Below are positions 1-9,967 of a stretch of DNA of 64,000 nucleotides, in pieces; within the stretch, counting starts at the first letter, position 1, and every line of letters starts with the position of its first letter. The stretch is from Tritrichomonas musculus. Lineage: Eukaryota; Parabasalia; Tritrichomonadida; Tritrichomonadidae. The notes beneath the pieces were generated by a model. That model was not told the origin of the DNA. It ran no database searches and was given only the letters and a program-made list of their open reading frames with translations. The stretch is taken from the NCBI GenBank assembly GCA_039105265.1, contig JAPFFF010000020.1, positions 1,133,001-1,197,000 on the forward strand, read 5' to 3'. Made by a program: the position numbers and the translations under genes.

Positions 1-90
1 AATCAATTATTTAAATACCATGAATTCAATACAAAAAAACATAATAAAAAATGTTTCAATAAAAACGCCATTAAAACAAAGCTTCTGTTT

Positions 91-192
91 TAAAACATTG
101 ACTGCTTTGATATCAATTTTATCCAATGAAATAAGACGTTTTACAAGTTCAAGATTTCCTGATAGGCATGCAGAATGCAACAATGTTTCATC
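91..192 (-). CDS. Isolated ankyrin-repeat module, continuation of the kinase-ankyrin locus
   Basis: Read on the minus strand, this stretch encodes one ankyrin-like repeat (DETLLHSACLSGNLELVKRL then DKIDIKAVNV). It is closely similar to the last repeat of the kinase gene next to it (TFLHSACLSGNIELVDYF). It is separated from that gene by about 52 bases of AT-rich sequence with stops in the reading frame. Downstream towards the window edge the frame runs into AT-rich sequence again. I read it as the second ankyrin module of the same gene, either an exon or part of a decayed tail. There is no start codon of its own. Confidence 0.55.
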
Positions 193-220
193 TTCATTAA
201 AAATTATATAATTTTAAATA

Positions 221-1450
221 TCATTTAAAAATCTCAAAATAAATTGATCTTGCATTAAGATCGATTTTGTCCAATGAAATAAAATAATCAACTAATTCAA
301 TGTTTCCTGATAAGCATGCTGAATGAAGAAACGTTTTATAAAAAATATAAAATAATGAAATTCCATCTAACTTGACTTCTCCAATATTAATTTCAGACTC
401 TTCAACAAGTGTTTTAATCATTTCTTCATAGCAAGCACGTTCGTTTTCAAGTCTTTTACTTTCTTGTTCATTTTTTACATCATCCAAAGAATTTTGCTGT
501 GATTCATTTGAATCTGTTAACTGATCAAGATTATTGATATAATTCATAACTTCATCTACGTCAACTTTTTCAAATGAATAAGAAAAGTCAGTTGACAATT
601 CTGAAAAAATTTTGTCAAATGAAGGACGTCTTTCTTTTCTTTCATCCAGGCACCACAGAATTAAATCTTGCATCTTCTTTGTTACACCAGCATTGAATAC
701 TGGCTTATAACCATTAATTATGGATTGTTTTATTGCTGCTAAATCTGACCTATCAAACTCAGAATAAGGTTCTTTTCCTGACATAATTTCATAGGCAAGA
801 ATGCCGAATGCGTAAACATCAATGTAAGGCCCTAAACCTGCTTCTCCTCTTAATAATTCAGGAGGCATATAAATTGGTGTTCCAGCATTTGTAGTTAGAG
901 CTGATTCTGTATCATCTGAATGAAGGAATTCGGCTAATCCAAAATCTGATAATATTGGATAATAATTATCATCAATGAGAATGTTTTCTGGTTTTAAATC
1001 GCGGTGAAGAATCCCTTTCTGATGAAGATATCGCATTACATGAGCTATGCCTAGTAAGCAAATGTAGCTTTTGGTTGATGTCCATTCATGATCGGCAACA
1101 AATCGCCTTTCTTTATCAAGAATTTCTTTTAAGGAGCCATTCTTGTAATATTTGGTGATGATTGATGGCTCAAATTTTGTTCGATCTTTAAATGACTGAA
1201 AATTAATACCCAAAATTTTTGCTATTGATGGATGATCAAGTTTTTGATTTATTAAAGATTCACGCAAAAGAAGCATTTGTTCACATCCATTGAAATTTTC
1301 ATTGATATTGAGAATTTTAATTGCACATTTTTCATGATTTTTTTGATTTTCAGCAATATAGACAGTTCCAAATGATCCTTTTCCAAGCTCTTTTGGCTCT
1401 ATTTTAAAATCAGTAGTGTTGCAAAATGTGTTTTTTAATTCAAATTGCAT
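221..1450 (-). CDS. Protein kinase with C-terminal ankyrin repeat
   Basis: A 409-residue Ser/Thr-type protein kinase. The glycine loop is LGKGSFGTVY near residue 23, the ATP lysine lies in CAIKIL (about 45), the catalytic loop is HRDLKPENIL (about 149), the magnesium loop is SDFGLAEF (about 168) and the activation-segment end is GTPIYMPPEL (about 190). All core catalytic residues are present, so it should be active. A charged, Glu-rich linker (about 310-360) leads to one ankyrin repeat with the sequence FLHSACLSGNIELVDYF. The open frame ends in AT-rich sequence just after that repeat (KIDLNARSIYFEIF), and a second repeat follows 52 bases on. Kinases with ankyrin tails are an expanded trichomonad class. 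The start is the first ATG after an AT-rich divergent intergenic region. Substrates are unknown. Confidence 0.85.
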   Translation of the reverse strand: MQFELKNTFCNTTDFKIEPKELGKGSFGTVYIAENQKNHEKCAIKILNINENFNGCEQMLLLRESLINQKLDHPSIAKILGINFQSFKDRTKFEPSIITKYYKNGSLKEILDKERRFVADHEWTSTKSYICLLGIAHVMRYLHQKGILHRDLKPENILIDDNYYPILSDFGLAEFLHSDDTESALTTNAGTPIYMPPELLRGEAGLGPYIDVYAFGILAYEIMSGKEPYSEFDRSDLAAIKQSIINGYKPVFNAGVTKKMQDLILWCLDERKERRPSFDKIFSELSTDFSYSFEKVDVDEVMNYINNLDQLTDSNESQQNSLDDVKNEQESKRLENERACYEEMIKTLVEESEINIGEVKLDGISLFYIFYKTFLHSACLSGNIELVDYFISLDKIDLNARSIYFEIFK

Positions 1451-1860
1451 TTAAATATTTGCCAAAAAGAATTGAAATTTTATTCATGCCCAAAAGTCTA
1501 GTTTTTTCACCTCATTTTTAATTTTTTTTGATTATTCTGAGTAATTTTATAACTAAAGTTGCAAAATTTTGAAGACAATCCTGCGATTTTACTTTTTGCT
1601 ATTTCAACAATTTGTCGTTGTATTTGTGAATACTTATATTAATTGAATTACTTCAACTTTTCTACCAGGAAGTATCAATTAAAACTAGGATAATTCTCCA
1701 TTTCGAATAACATTTGTATATAAAAAAAATATTCTCTTTATAAAAATATTCATAAATAATAAAAAGAAGCTTTATAACTAAAATGGAATCTTTTTAAATA
1801 TTTGGTTAATTTATTGACCTTAACGATCTATGATATTAAAAAAAAAATTTCATTTAATAA
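1451..1860. other. Divergent intergenic region with shared promoter
   Basis: A 410-base AT-rich gap between the minus-strand kinase and the plus-strand BTB gene, so it must hold both promoters. TTGACCTTAACGATC lies about 50 bases upstream of the BTB start. A related palindrome occurs at 3641-3660. No open reading frame or repeat was seen. Confidence 0.5.
1850..1855 (+). promoter_or_regulatory. Candidate initiator (Inr) of the BTB-F5/8C gene
   Basis: TCATTT lies 6 bases before the ATG at 1861. It fits the known trichomonad initiator TCA+1Y(T/A), which typically sits within about 20 bases of the start codon. In such AT-rich DNA a chance match is possible. Confidence 0.4.
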
Positions 1861-3168
1861 ATGAGTAAAATTAAACTTCAAACTGATTCGATTTTACAAG
1901 TTCCTCTTAATATGTATCAACTGGATTTCACATTTAATATCAATGGTGAAGAATTTCAAACGACAAGATTTGTTGCAGACTTATTATCTCCAAAAATTTC
2001 AAAACTTCATCAATCAGATCCAACTTGCAGTGAATATTTTATTAAAACGCAAGTAAAAGGTAATTTTACTAATTTTCTCAAACTTATAAATTTTAATACT
2101 GCAGAGTTCAACGAAAATGAAATGCTGTTCATTTATGAAATCATTGAAAAGCTTGGTATTCAATATATTGATATTGAAACGCATAATACAGAAATCACAG
2201 AAGATAATGTCGTTGATCATCTATTGCTTCATGAAAAGGCAACAGCATATTGTAATACGAAATATGAAGATTGTATTGACTTTATAAGCGAGAATTTTGT
2301 CTCAATTATGGATAAACATGAAAAAGATCTTCATAAACTTTCAGAACAAACTTATGAAACGATATTTTGTAATCCAAAATTTTCATTAGATACTGAAGAC
2401 CGGCTTTTACAATTTATCAGCTTACTTTATACCGAAAATAATAAATATTCAATATTATTTGAATATGTTTGTTTTGAAAATGTTGACCAAAGCTCAATAG
2501 AACAATTTATAACAACATTTAATTTTTATGACATGACATCGGGTGTCTGGAACTCACTCTGCAAGCGACTTTCTCTCCGGCCAGATAACGATTCAAAAAG
2601 TGAAAAGAAAATTCATCGATACAAGACCAACGACGAATTGAAAGAAAAACCAAAAAATACTCTTGACATTGGATTCAAGACTGGCGAATTGAAAGGAATT
2701 TTCAGTTATTTCAATTTGAATTCAAAAATCAAAGATGAAGTGAAAGTGATATGTTCATCAACAGGGTCAGGTGGTGATCCCTATCGTCTTTTAGATATTG
2801 AGAATGTGAACAATGACTTCTATACGAACAGCACCGAAAATTCATGGATTTGCTTTGAGTTCAAAAACCACCAAATAATTCCGTCCGGCTACTCGATCAG
2901 GTCGTACGGAAACAACGAGGGATGGAACCATCCAAAAAGCTGGGTAATTGAAGGATCAAACGACAGATCCAATTGGAGGAAAATCGACGAGCAAAGCGAT
3001 TGTCCTTATTTGAACGGCATTTATGTTGTCCACACTTTCCCAATTTACAAGCAAGAAGGAGAAGACGATGCTTTCAAATACGTTAGAATTCGGCAGACTG
3101 GGCCAAATTGGCATAACCGTTATTACTTAGAAATGTGCTCAATAGAATTTTATGGTCAAATAATTTAA
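1861..3168 (+). CDS. BTB-BACK protein with C-terminal F5/8C (discoidin-like) domain
   Basis: A 435-residue protein of the trichomonad-expanded family. The N-terminal part (about 20-110; FTFNINGEEFQTTRFVADLL) has the pattern of a divergent BTB fold. Residues 125-235 match the BACK-like helical region (FLDTEDRLLQFI, YSILFEYVCF). The C-terminal part (about 270-433) is an F5/8 type C/discoidin jelly roll, with WICFEFKNHQIIPSGYSIRS, SWVIEGSNDRSNWRKID and KYVRIRQTGPNWHNR. BTB-BACK proteins commonly act as cullin-3 adaptors or cytoskeletal scaffolds, so an intracellular role is likelier than a secreted one; no signal peptide is seen. The gene faces a paralogue at 3856-5196 tail to tail. The ATG follows a possible Inr. 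Confidence 0.8.
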   Translation: MSKIKLQTDSILQVPLNMYQLDFTFNINGEEFQTTRFVADLLSPKISKLHQSDPTCSEYFIKTQVKGNFTNFLKLINFNTAEFNENEMLFIYEIIEKLGIQYIDIETHNTEITEDNVVDHLLLHEKATAYCNTKYEDCIDFISENFVSIMDKHEKDLHKLSEQTYETIFCNPKFSLDTEDRLLQFISLLYTENNKYSILFEYVCFENVDQSSIEQFITTFNFYDMTSGVWNSLCKRLSLRPDNDSKSEKKIHRYKTNDELKEKPKNTLDIGFKTGELKGIFSYFNLNSKIKDEVKVICSSTGSGGDPYRLLDIENVNNDFYTNSTENSWICFEFKNHQIIPSGYSIRSYGNNEGWNHPKSWVIEGSNDRSNWRKIDEQSDCPYLNGIYVVHTFPIYKQEGEDDAFKYVRIRQTGPNWHNRYYLEMCSIEFYGQII

Positions 3169-3195
3169 CTATTTAAATATAATTAAAAAATAAAT

Positions 3196-3296
3196 GAAGT
3201 AGCTTTTTGAAAGGCGTAGCCTTCAAAAAGCTGCTTCAATTTATGCTTAATTATCTGTTTTATAACTTTTTGAGTGCTTTATAAAACTCAAAAAGT
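3196..3296. terminator. Two strong stem-loops just downstream of the BTB gene
   Basis: The first hairpin (3196-3237) pairs GAAGTAGCTTTTTGAAAGGC with GCCTTCAAAAAGCTGCTTC around a three-base loop. The second (3265-3275 with 3286-3296) is a perfect 11-bp stem, ACTTTTTGAGT/ACTCAAAAAGT. Both lie within 130 bases of the stop codon. They could mark the transcript 3' end or be small inverted-repeat insertions. The function is inferred only from position. Confidence 0.35.
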
Positions 3297-3855
3297 GATA
3301 CCTAGAAAATTTTTTTCTTTTAATAAAAAAAATTTAATTGAATTGGTTTATTTATTATTAAAGTTTGAGAGCCAAATGAAAGTTGAACTGAGATATTATG
3401 ATGAATACCTTGTTGAGTTGAATATTCGCCCTAGTGAAATTGATTCCAACAGTCCAAAAATGGAGTGAATTATCACATGAATGTAATTATCATTCATGAT
3501 GTTTTTTGTAATAATGCGAGGATTTTGCTCTTGATGATATCATTCATATATACAATAATATAGATATATAAAAATTGAGATATTCTTAAAAGCGATTGTA
3601 TGATAGAAATTTCACCTAAATAGGAATGTTCAGGAACGGTTAAGGTCAATATTGACCTTATATCGTTCTATTAAATGATCTTTGCCAATTTATTACTAAT
3701 ACTCATGCAATTATTTTATTAATATTTATTATTATTCAATTATTAATTTTTAATGAATTATTGAATAGTTCAATAAATATTTTGCAATATGAATAAAATA
3801 CTAAAAACTTTTATTGAGTTGCTATAAATATAAAAGCAAAATCAAGCAAATTTTA
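3297..3855. other. Convergent intergenic region with 20-bp palindrome
   Basis: This stretch lies between two convergent BTB genes. A short coding-like run (3376-3468; MKVELRYYDEYLVELNIRP) has no recognisable relatives and may be debris. At 3641-3660 there is a perfect palindrome TAAGGTCAATATTGACCTTA, followed by ATATCGTTC; the half-site resembles TTGACCTTAACGATC in front of the gene at 1861. The rest is AT-rich with no other gene. Confidence 0.4.
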
Positions 3856-5196
3856 CTAAATTGAGCGAATTTTCAATTTTCCAAAGAATTCAATATAATA
3901 AAAAATCATTTCAAAATCGTTTTGCCAATTCTGTCCAGTTTGCCTGATCCTAACAAATCTATAGAAATCATTCAATTCGGATGTTCTGAAAGCATGAACA
4001 ACATTTGCGTCATTCAAAGTCTGATCGTCAGAATGCTGATCAACGATCAGCCAATCTTTCGCATCGTCCGACACCTCAACGACCCAATTTCTCAAGTTTG
4101 CCTCATTTCTGAAATTATTGTATGACTTAATTGAATAGCAATTCAATTGAATTTTTTTATCTTTGAAATCAAAGCAAACTTCTGCATCCTCGTCGTTGTT
4201 CGAGTAGTAGTAGTTGTCGCTATTGTAGTCGACGAGATTCCTTGGCAGACACTCATTGTTGCAAATTGAATTTGAGGAGATTTCTATCGTTCCGTTATCG
4301 TGAATATTGCCGCCTGTTTTCTCATTCAAAAAGTTCATGATGCCGGTGAACTCTCGGCCTTCCTCAAAGTCGATCTGAACCACTTCTTCACTATATCGTG
4401 GGTGCAATCCATTCATCTGACTTTCATTAGGTGAAAATCGTAGGCAAATTGAATGCCATATCGTTGCATTCAAAAATTCAATATTAAAATGGTCGATGAA
4501 ATTTTCGAATGCTTTTTCACTGATACTGTTGAAGTTAACGTACTCGAATAGGAATGAGTAATTGGGATTCTTTTTGCAGAGATCGAGAATGATCTGAAGT
4601 AAGTCGTCTTCTTCGTTGAGCTTGAGTGATTCGTTACTGATGATTTCTGAGAGAAGGTCCTCATTCAATTCTCTCAATTTTTTTTGTGGAATTTCTTCGA
4701 AATGCTCGGCAGCAAAGCGAATAACATCAGAAACATTTAATAAATTCGTTAATTCTGCGCATTTGTCATTGATTTCAGTGATTTGTATTAATCGATCAAT
4801 TACATTATTTGGGGATAATTTATCAAAGTGGTCTGGGTGTAAACGTAGATACTCATCAATATTACCAAGTTTTAAGAAATAGTCACTGTAATGTTTTCGA
4901 TGAGGAATATCAATTGGTGTTTGGCAAAAATTTACTAATTGCAAAAAATCTTGAAAATAATCAATTTTTGAGTCTCGGTATTGCGGACGATCTTTTGTAC
5001 TTATTGTAAATTCATCAAATGTCGCATCTTGAAAATGATATTTACGAATTATTGGTGAAAGGATGTCTGCAACATAACGATTAGTTTCATATCTCTTATT
5101 GTTCACGATAAAAGTAAAGTCATTATTGTATTTGTTAAAAGGGATGCTTTTTAAATTATTAAAGCTAAGAGCAAAATCAATGCTTTCTATTTGCAT
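3856..5196 (-). CDS. BTB-BACK protein with C-terminal F5/8C domain (paralogue)
   Basis: A 446-residue paralogue of the protein at 1861-3168, with the same order of domains. The BTB-like start is FTFIVNNKRYETNRYVADIL (about 28-47). A BACK-like part follows (about 135-245; EEDDLLQIILDL, YSFLFEYVNF). The C-terminal F5/8C domain (about 275-440) has EVCFDFKDKKIQLNCYSIKS, NWVVEVSDDAKDWLIVDQHS and RFVRIRQTGQNWQ. It is complete, with an ATG start; TCATT (Inr-like) lies about 13 bases upstream. The two neighbours share organisation but are well diverged, so the duplication is not recent. Confidence 0.8.
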   Translation of the reverse strand: MQIESIDFALSFNNLKSIPFNKYNNDFTFIVNNKRYETNRYVADILSPIIRKYHFQDATFDEFTISTKDRPQYRDSKIDYFQDFLQLVNFCQTPIDIPHRKHYSDYFLKLGNIDEYLRLHPDHFDKLSPNNVIDRLIQITEINDKCAELTNLLNVSDVIRFAAEHFEEIPQKKLRELNEDLLSEIISNESLKLNEEDDLLQIILDLCKKNPNYSFLFEYVNFNSISEKAFENFIDHFNIEFLNATIWHSICLRFSPNESQMNGLHPRYSEEVVQIDFEEGREFTGIMNFLNEKTGGNIHDNGTIEISSNSICNNECLPRNLVDYNSDNYYYSNNDEDAEVCFDFKDKKIQLNCYSIKSYNNFRNEANLRNWVVEVSDDAKDWLIVDQHSDDQTLNDANVVHAFRTSELNDFYRFVRIRQTGQNWQNDFEMIFYYIEFFGKLKIRSI

Positions 5197-5659
5197 AAAA
5201 TTGGAATGAATTATCTACTCTCATTTAAATTTTATTTTGATAAAATTGAGAGAAGATAATTTTTCAGTTTTTTATAAATATCTTTGCAAATATTTTAGTT
5301 ATAGTAATATTTATTAAATAATATTTTATTATTCTTATAATGAATTAATTATTATCAATTTATATGATCATTTCTTTAAATATACCAATAATATAATTAA
5401 CAAATCAGTCTTATTTTTATTTTTTCTGTTGATTAGTTTAATGAATTTAATTACTTAACTTTAAAATGTTCAGAAAAGTTTATACAATTTAGAAAACTGA
5501 CAATAATCAAAATCAATACAATTTGTTATCTACAAAACATATAGATTTTTTTCTAGAAAAATGGCATTAAAAATAAAAATAATATTAATAAAATGCAGTG
5601 TTAGCAAATGAAAAACTTTTACTTAAATTTCAACGTTTAAAATTTAAACTTTAAAAAGT
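5197..5659. other. AT-rich intergenic stretch
   Basis: It holds the presumed promoter of the minus-strand BTB gene. I see no gene, repeat or structured element in it. Confidence 0.5.
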
Positions 5660-5994
5660 TTATTTAAAAGTGTCAACATTTGCTGATATGTCATTGTTAT
5701 CCATTGAAGCTCCCCAAATAGGCTGATTGCCTTCATCAGTAGACATTTGGCTCTCAAGGGCGTAAGCGCCTCCATCTTGATCGGATGGTGGAGGAAGGGA
5801 GAAAGTTGGTGAAGGTGGAATGACGATAGCCTCACATTCGTGGTAGTTGAAGTATTCGTTGGGCATTTTCAATGCAATATCTCCAATGATTTGGATTGAC
5901 TCTTCAAATTGATAGCCTCAATATGATTTTGGTATTTGATCATATGAAATTTGGCTTGAGTCTGTTACTTTTGCTAAATATCGAAGGTAAAAAC
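5660..5994 (-). pseudogene. C-terminal gene fragment, unidentified
   Basis: On the minus strand, coding-like sequence (FYLRYLAKVTDSSQISYDQI, then after one in-frame stop FEESIQIIGDIALKMPNEYF) ends in a Pro/Ser-rich acidic tail (PPSPTFSLPPPSDQDGG). It is richer in G and C than its surroundings, as trichomonad coding sequence is. There is no start region or N-terminal domain nearby. It reads like the last 110 codons of a host gene that has lost its front. I do not recognise the family. Confidence 0.4.
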
Positions 5995-6073
5995 TTGAAA
6001 TTTTTTTTTTAATTTATTAAATAATTTTTTTATAATATTAATTTTTTATTTATTTATTTAATTAATCATTCAA

Positions 6074-6999
6074 TCAATATACAAAATATTCAAGTGATGA
6101 AATTACTAAATTACCACAACCTTCTGATGTGTTACCTGTAGATCTGAATCGAATGTATCGATAATTTTCTTCTGTAGTGAGTCGTGTTTGAATATCAAAT
6201 GTGTCTCTCTGGTTTCGTTTTGACACACTCGTAACTCCATTTCGTGAATCAATAATTCGCCAGTCTGAGTCTTCGCCTGTGTTCGAAACTTCAATGCACC
6301 AGTTAACTGGATTTTGATAATCTTGATCACTTCTTGTTTTGATTGAATAACGTGTTGGTCGAATTTTCTTATCTTTGAAATCATATTTCAACCAATCTAG
6401 AGATCCATCATTAGATAAGAAATATTGATCTCTATCAAAATCAAGGGCATATTTAGGATAACAGTTATAAAGAACTGAGGCTGATGTCTCATTGATGATT
6501 CTTGTGTCATTCGGATTTCGTTTTCCTGGACCTCGAAGATGTTGAATGATACCTTCAAATCGATGTGATGGATTCCCATCATATTCATACAAATGACCAA
6601 TTTCTTCTTTATCTTTAGATTGTTCTTCATTTTTCTTAGAGGTTAAAAGAAGTTCAACAAGTTGTGTCCAGATGTCATTCGTAATTTCGTTGTATTTCAT
6701 GTCATTTTAAAATTTTGAAAATTTATTGAAACTCAGTTCATAAAATTCATAGATGTTGTGTTCTGTTTCTTCATCATCATCTTCATCTTCTTCTGATTTG
6801 GTGAATATTTCGTTGATCAAATCAAAAAGTGTGTCAGAGTCAATTTGGATTTTTCAATGTTATTCAAAAATAAATAAAAAACTTCTTTGCTCAATTTTTT
6901 AAGTATTTCTTGTGTTTGATTATTAATTGAAATTCCTTTCAAAATATCTTCGAAAATTGTTGATCGTTCTGTCTTGATTTGTCTTTCGAAGTAATTAAG
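6074..6999 (-). pseudogene. Broken BTB-BACK-F5/8C family member
   Basis: The longest open piece (6074-6700) encodes the C-terminal half of the same family as the two neighbours: WLKYDFKDKKIRPTRYSIKT, WCIEVSNTGEDSDWRIID and YRYIRFRSTGN are the F5/8C landmarks. Upstream on the same strand are BACK-region remnants (LNYFERQIKTERSTIFEDIL; DSDTLFDLINEIFTKSEEDE) in a different frame, then one in-frame stop before the ATG at 6700. The BTB part is missing altogether. At least one frameshift, one stop and a 5' loss therefore separate it from a working copy. Its shortest usable ORF could still make a 208-residue F5/8C-only protein. Confidence 0.65.
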
Positions 7000-7928
7000 A
7001 AAAATTTAGAACATTGTTAATTTTTTGAATTTCTCACAATATTTTTATTCATTTCCCTCTTGGAAACGAAGTCAATTAATATAACTTTCATTTTTATAAG
7101 CAATCTTAATATCAAGAAGAAAAAAAATTGAATGTATTTTATATTAGGATTGAATTATCTCAGAAAAAAAATAATTGTTGAAAAAGTTTTTTATTTTTTG
7201 AAAGAAAAAGCAAAATAGTGTAGTTTATAAGTGATAGATTTGGACTTTGGACTTTTAATATCAATTTTGCCGAACAAACTGAGTGAATTCCACTTTTTGG
7301 ACTTTTTAAAATAACGTACAAAAAAGGTTAATCTGATGATTCTACATTCATTTTATTAAGGATGTAGGGTTTGGCTCATGCAAAATATTCATTATAGTGA
7401 ATCGATTTATTTTTTATTATGAAAAAGTTAAAATTCAAATTAATTTTTGTGTGTTTTCAATAGCATTTTCAATATTTACTCCATAGTAATTGCTTCTCTA
7501 ACCAATTTATTGCTTTTTGTTCTATCATCATCCAAGAATTCCTTTGATTTGGTGATTTAGTTCTTAAAGCAGCAATAGCGAGAATTGTTGCCACGCAATT
7601 TTTTTCAGTAACATCATTGCTAATTAATAATTACATATTTTTTATTAATTTATCTTTTTTGGTGCAAAAAACGAACGAAAATTATCCATAAATTTTAAAA
7701 CTATCAACAAACTCAAAATTATTTAGGCATATTATTATAATAAAGTTTAACTTTTTTCCTGTTTATATTTAAGTTCCAATGAAACAGAACAGGAATTTTA
7801 AATTGTATTGCTTTTTTGAAAAAGTTGGAATAAATGAGTAATTTATATAAAAATGGAATTTTCTTTACATTTTATATTTGATATAGTTACAATAAAAGTA
7901 AAAGCATCTTATTAAAAGTATTTCCCAA
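7000..7928. other. Gene-free AT-rich DNA
   Basis: There is no open frame with coding character on either strand. CTACATTCATTTTATTAAGGATGTAG-type small dyads occur but nothing convincing. Confidence 0.5.
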
Positions 7929-7932
7929 TTAA

Positions 7933-8160
7933 GGTACAAATCTAGTACGTTATAGATTGAGAGAAAGCACGTTATATATTTGAGACTCCTTGCCCTATTG
8001 AAAAAGTTTTATTTTGAATGCGTGTCAGATTTGAAATTCTGAACTTTATTTTTTTTTTATAAAATTTTTATGATAAAAATATTTTTTTATATAACATGTC
8101 CTTTAGTTTTAATAAAGTGTCAAAAAAAATTGCGGTTTCTAAACGTACTAGATTTGTACC
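7933..8160. mobile_element. 228-bp non-autonomous DNA transposon with TTAA target duplication
   Basis: Both ends carry a perfect 19-bp inverted repeat, GGTACAAATCTAGTACGTT at the left and its reverse complement at the right. TTAA lies directly outside each end (7929-7932 and 8161-8164). TTAA duplications are typical of piggyBac and Kolobok transposons. There is no coding capacity, so it is a MITE. The intact ends suggest fairly recent movement. Confidence 0.8.
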
Positions 8161-8498
8161 TTAAAACACCCTTTTTTAATAACCGATTTTTAATTGAAAA
8201 TATAATTTGTAAAATATGCAAAATCAATTTTATATTTTAATTTGTACTAGCTTATTACATTTAAAAATAAATTATTAATATTACTAATATAATATTACTA
8301 ATATTATAATATTAGAAATAATTTGAAAATATTATGGAAAATTATATCAATTGAACAAATTTTGCAAAACTTAATTCTTATCTGAATTAAATATTATTAT
8401 TTATTTTATAGCTATTATATTTCAACAATACATATGAGTTGATAAATCTGTGCTAAAATTTTAAAATCTCTTTTTTAATAGAAGGAATCGACAAAATA

Positions 8499-9959
8499 AG
8501 AGGTGCGGACAGGGTGAAGTGATTTAGATTCGCACCAAAATTTGCACATATTAATTATTTTTTATGAGCATTATAATGATATAATTATTTTTTATTTTCG
8601 TCCACGGGGCCGACTTGTGGCGATATATGATTTTTTTTCTGAGGTAGAAAAATATAAACCACTGAAAAAAATATAAAAATATGTAAACTATAGAAATTAT
8701 GTAATTAATAGAAAAATCTATTATTTAGAAGAAAAAAAGTAATAAAAACATGATAAAAATCATTTTTATACTATTTAAAAAAACGTGTCTCGTTTGTTAT
8801 TATTTAATTATTAATGTATGATATAGTTTCCACTTAAATTGGCCCAAAAAAAAGGTAAAAACTTAGGTGTGGTCCACACCGTGTGGAAATTTATCCTTTA
8901 AACAAAATTTTATCCTAAATTTATCCAAAAAAAAATTGAGAAAATGAAAATGGGCCAAATTTAATAAAAAAAAGTATTTTAAAAATTTATTATTAATATA
9001 TAATTGTTATATATTTTATATATATCATATAATAATTATAATATAATAAAATAATAAATTACATATTAAGATATGAAATTAAATGCAACGACTCTCAATT
9101 ATTATTTACTATATTCTCAATTTTATTCTCGAAGATTTTTTTATTCAAAATTTATGAAAAAAGAATTAATGAAAAAAAACTTTCTACATTTGATTTAAAT
9201 TTTAATTAAACTTCAAAATATATAAAGAAAATTATTTATTTCATTTCTCTCAAATTAACATTTTATGAAAAGCGCTTTGAAATTATAATTGTTCAATATT
9301 TAGAATATACAGTTATATAAAGTTTATTAATTGTTTATATTTATTTTAAATATTTTTATAGTATATATAATATTATTAAAAGTTATATAATTTATGATAT
9401 ACATATAAATATAAAAAGATATTTGCTTAATATTTTAATAAAAATTTTTTATTGAAAAAAAATCGTTATTAATGTTTATGATTTTAAAATTGATTTTTGC
9501 AGCTCAGCCCCCTGAATCAAATTAAACTAAATTTAGCATATCTTTATTAAATTAAATGTAATATATCTAAATGTAATTATAATCTAAATAAATTCTTTAT
9601 TTATTTAGATATTTCAAAAAAATATGTTAAAATTCATTAAAATGAACTTTTTAACAAAATATGAAATATTTATAAAATAACAAAATGCATAATTAATCAT
9701 TAATTTCCAATATATATAATAATTAATCATTATAAATTCAATCCATCCATCAGGTGGCTGGATTGGGTTATTTTCATAGGATACTTGTTTGTGTTATTAT
9801 AACTTATATAATTGATATTTTAAAACATTTAAATAATAAATATATTAAATAATTGCACTATAATATAATATCAAAATGTTATTTAGTAATTATTAATACA
9901 TAAAAAGATATACATATTTTTATAAACGTTAAAAATGTAAAGTAGGTGTCCGCACCTCT
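8499..9959. mobile_element. hAT-like non-autonomous DNA transposon, 1.46 kb
   Basis: The ends are perfect 13-bp inverted repeats, AGAGGTGCGGACA and TGTCCGCACCTCT. They are flanked by a perfect 8-bp duplication, ACAAAATA, at 8491-8498 and 9960-9967. An 8-bp duplication with an (C/T)AGAGGTG-like end is the pattern of hAT elements. Subterminal GCACC/GGTGC motifs recur inside (a palindromic AGGTGTGGTCCACACC lies near 8860). The interior is very AT-rich and has no open frame, so it must be moved by a transposase from elsewhere. Confidence 0.8.
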
Positions 9960-9967
9960 ACAAAATA

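Noticed and set aside
3274-3468. 64-codon ORF downstream of the first BTB gene
   Set aside because: It starts with GTG inside a hairpin; only the last 30 codons look coding and nothing is recognised, so it is mentioned only as possible debris.
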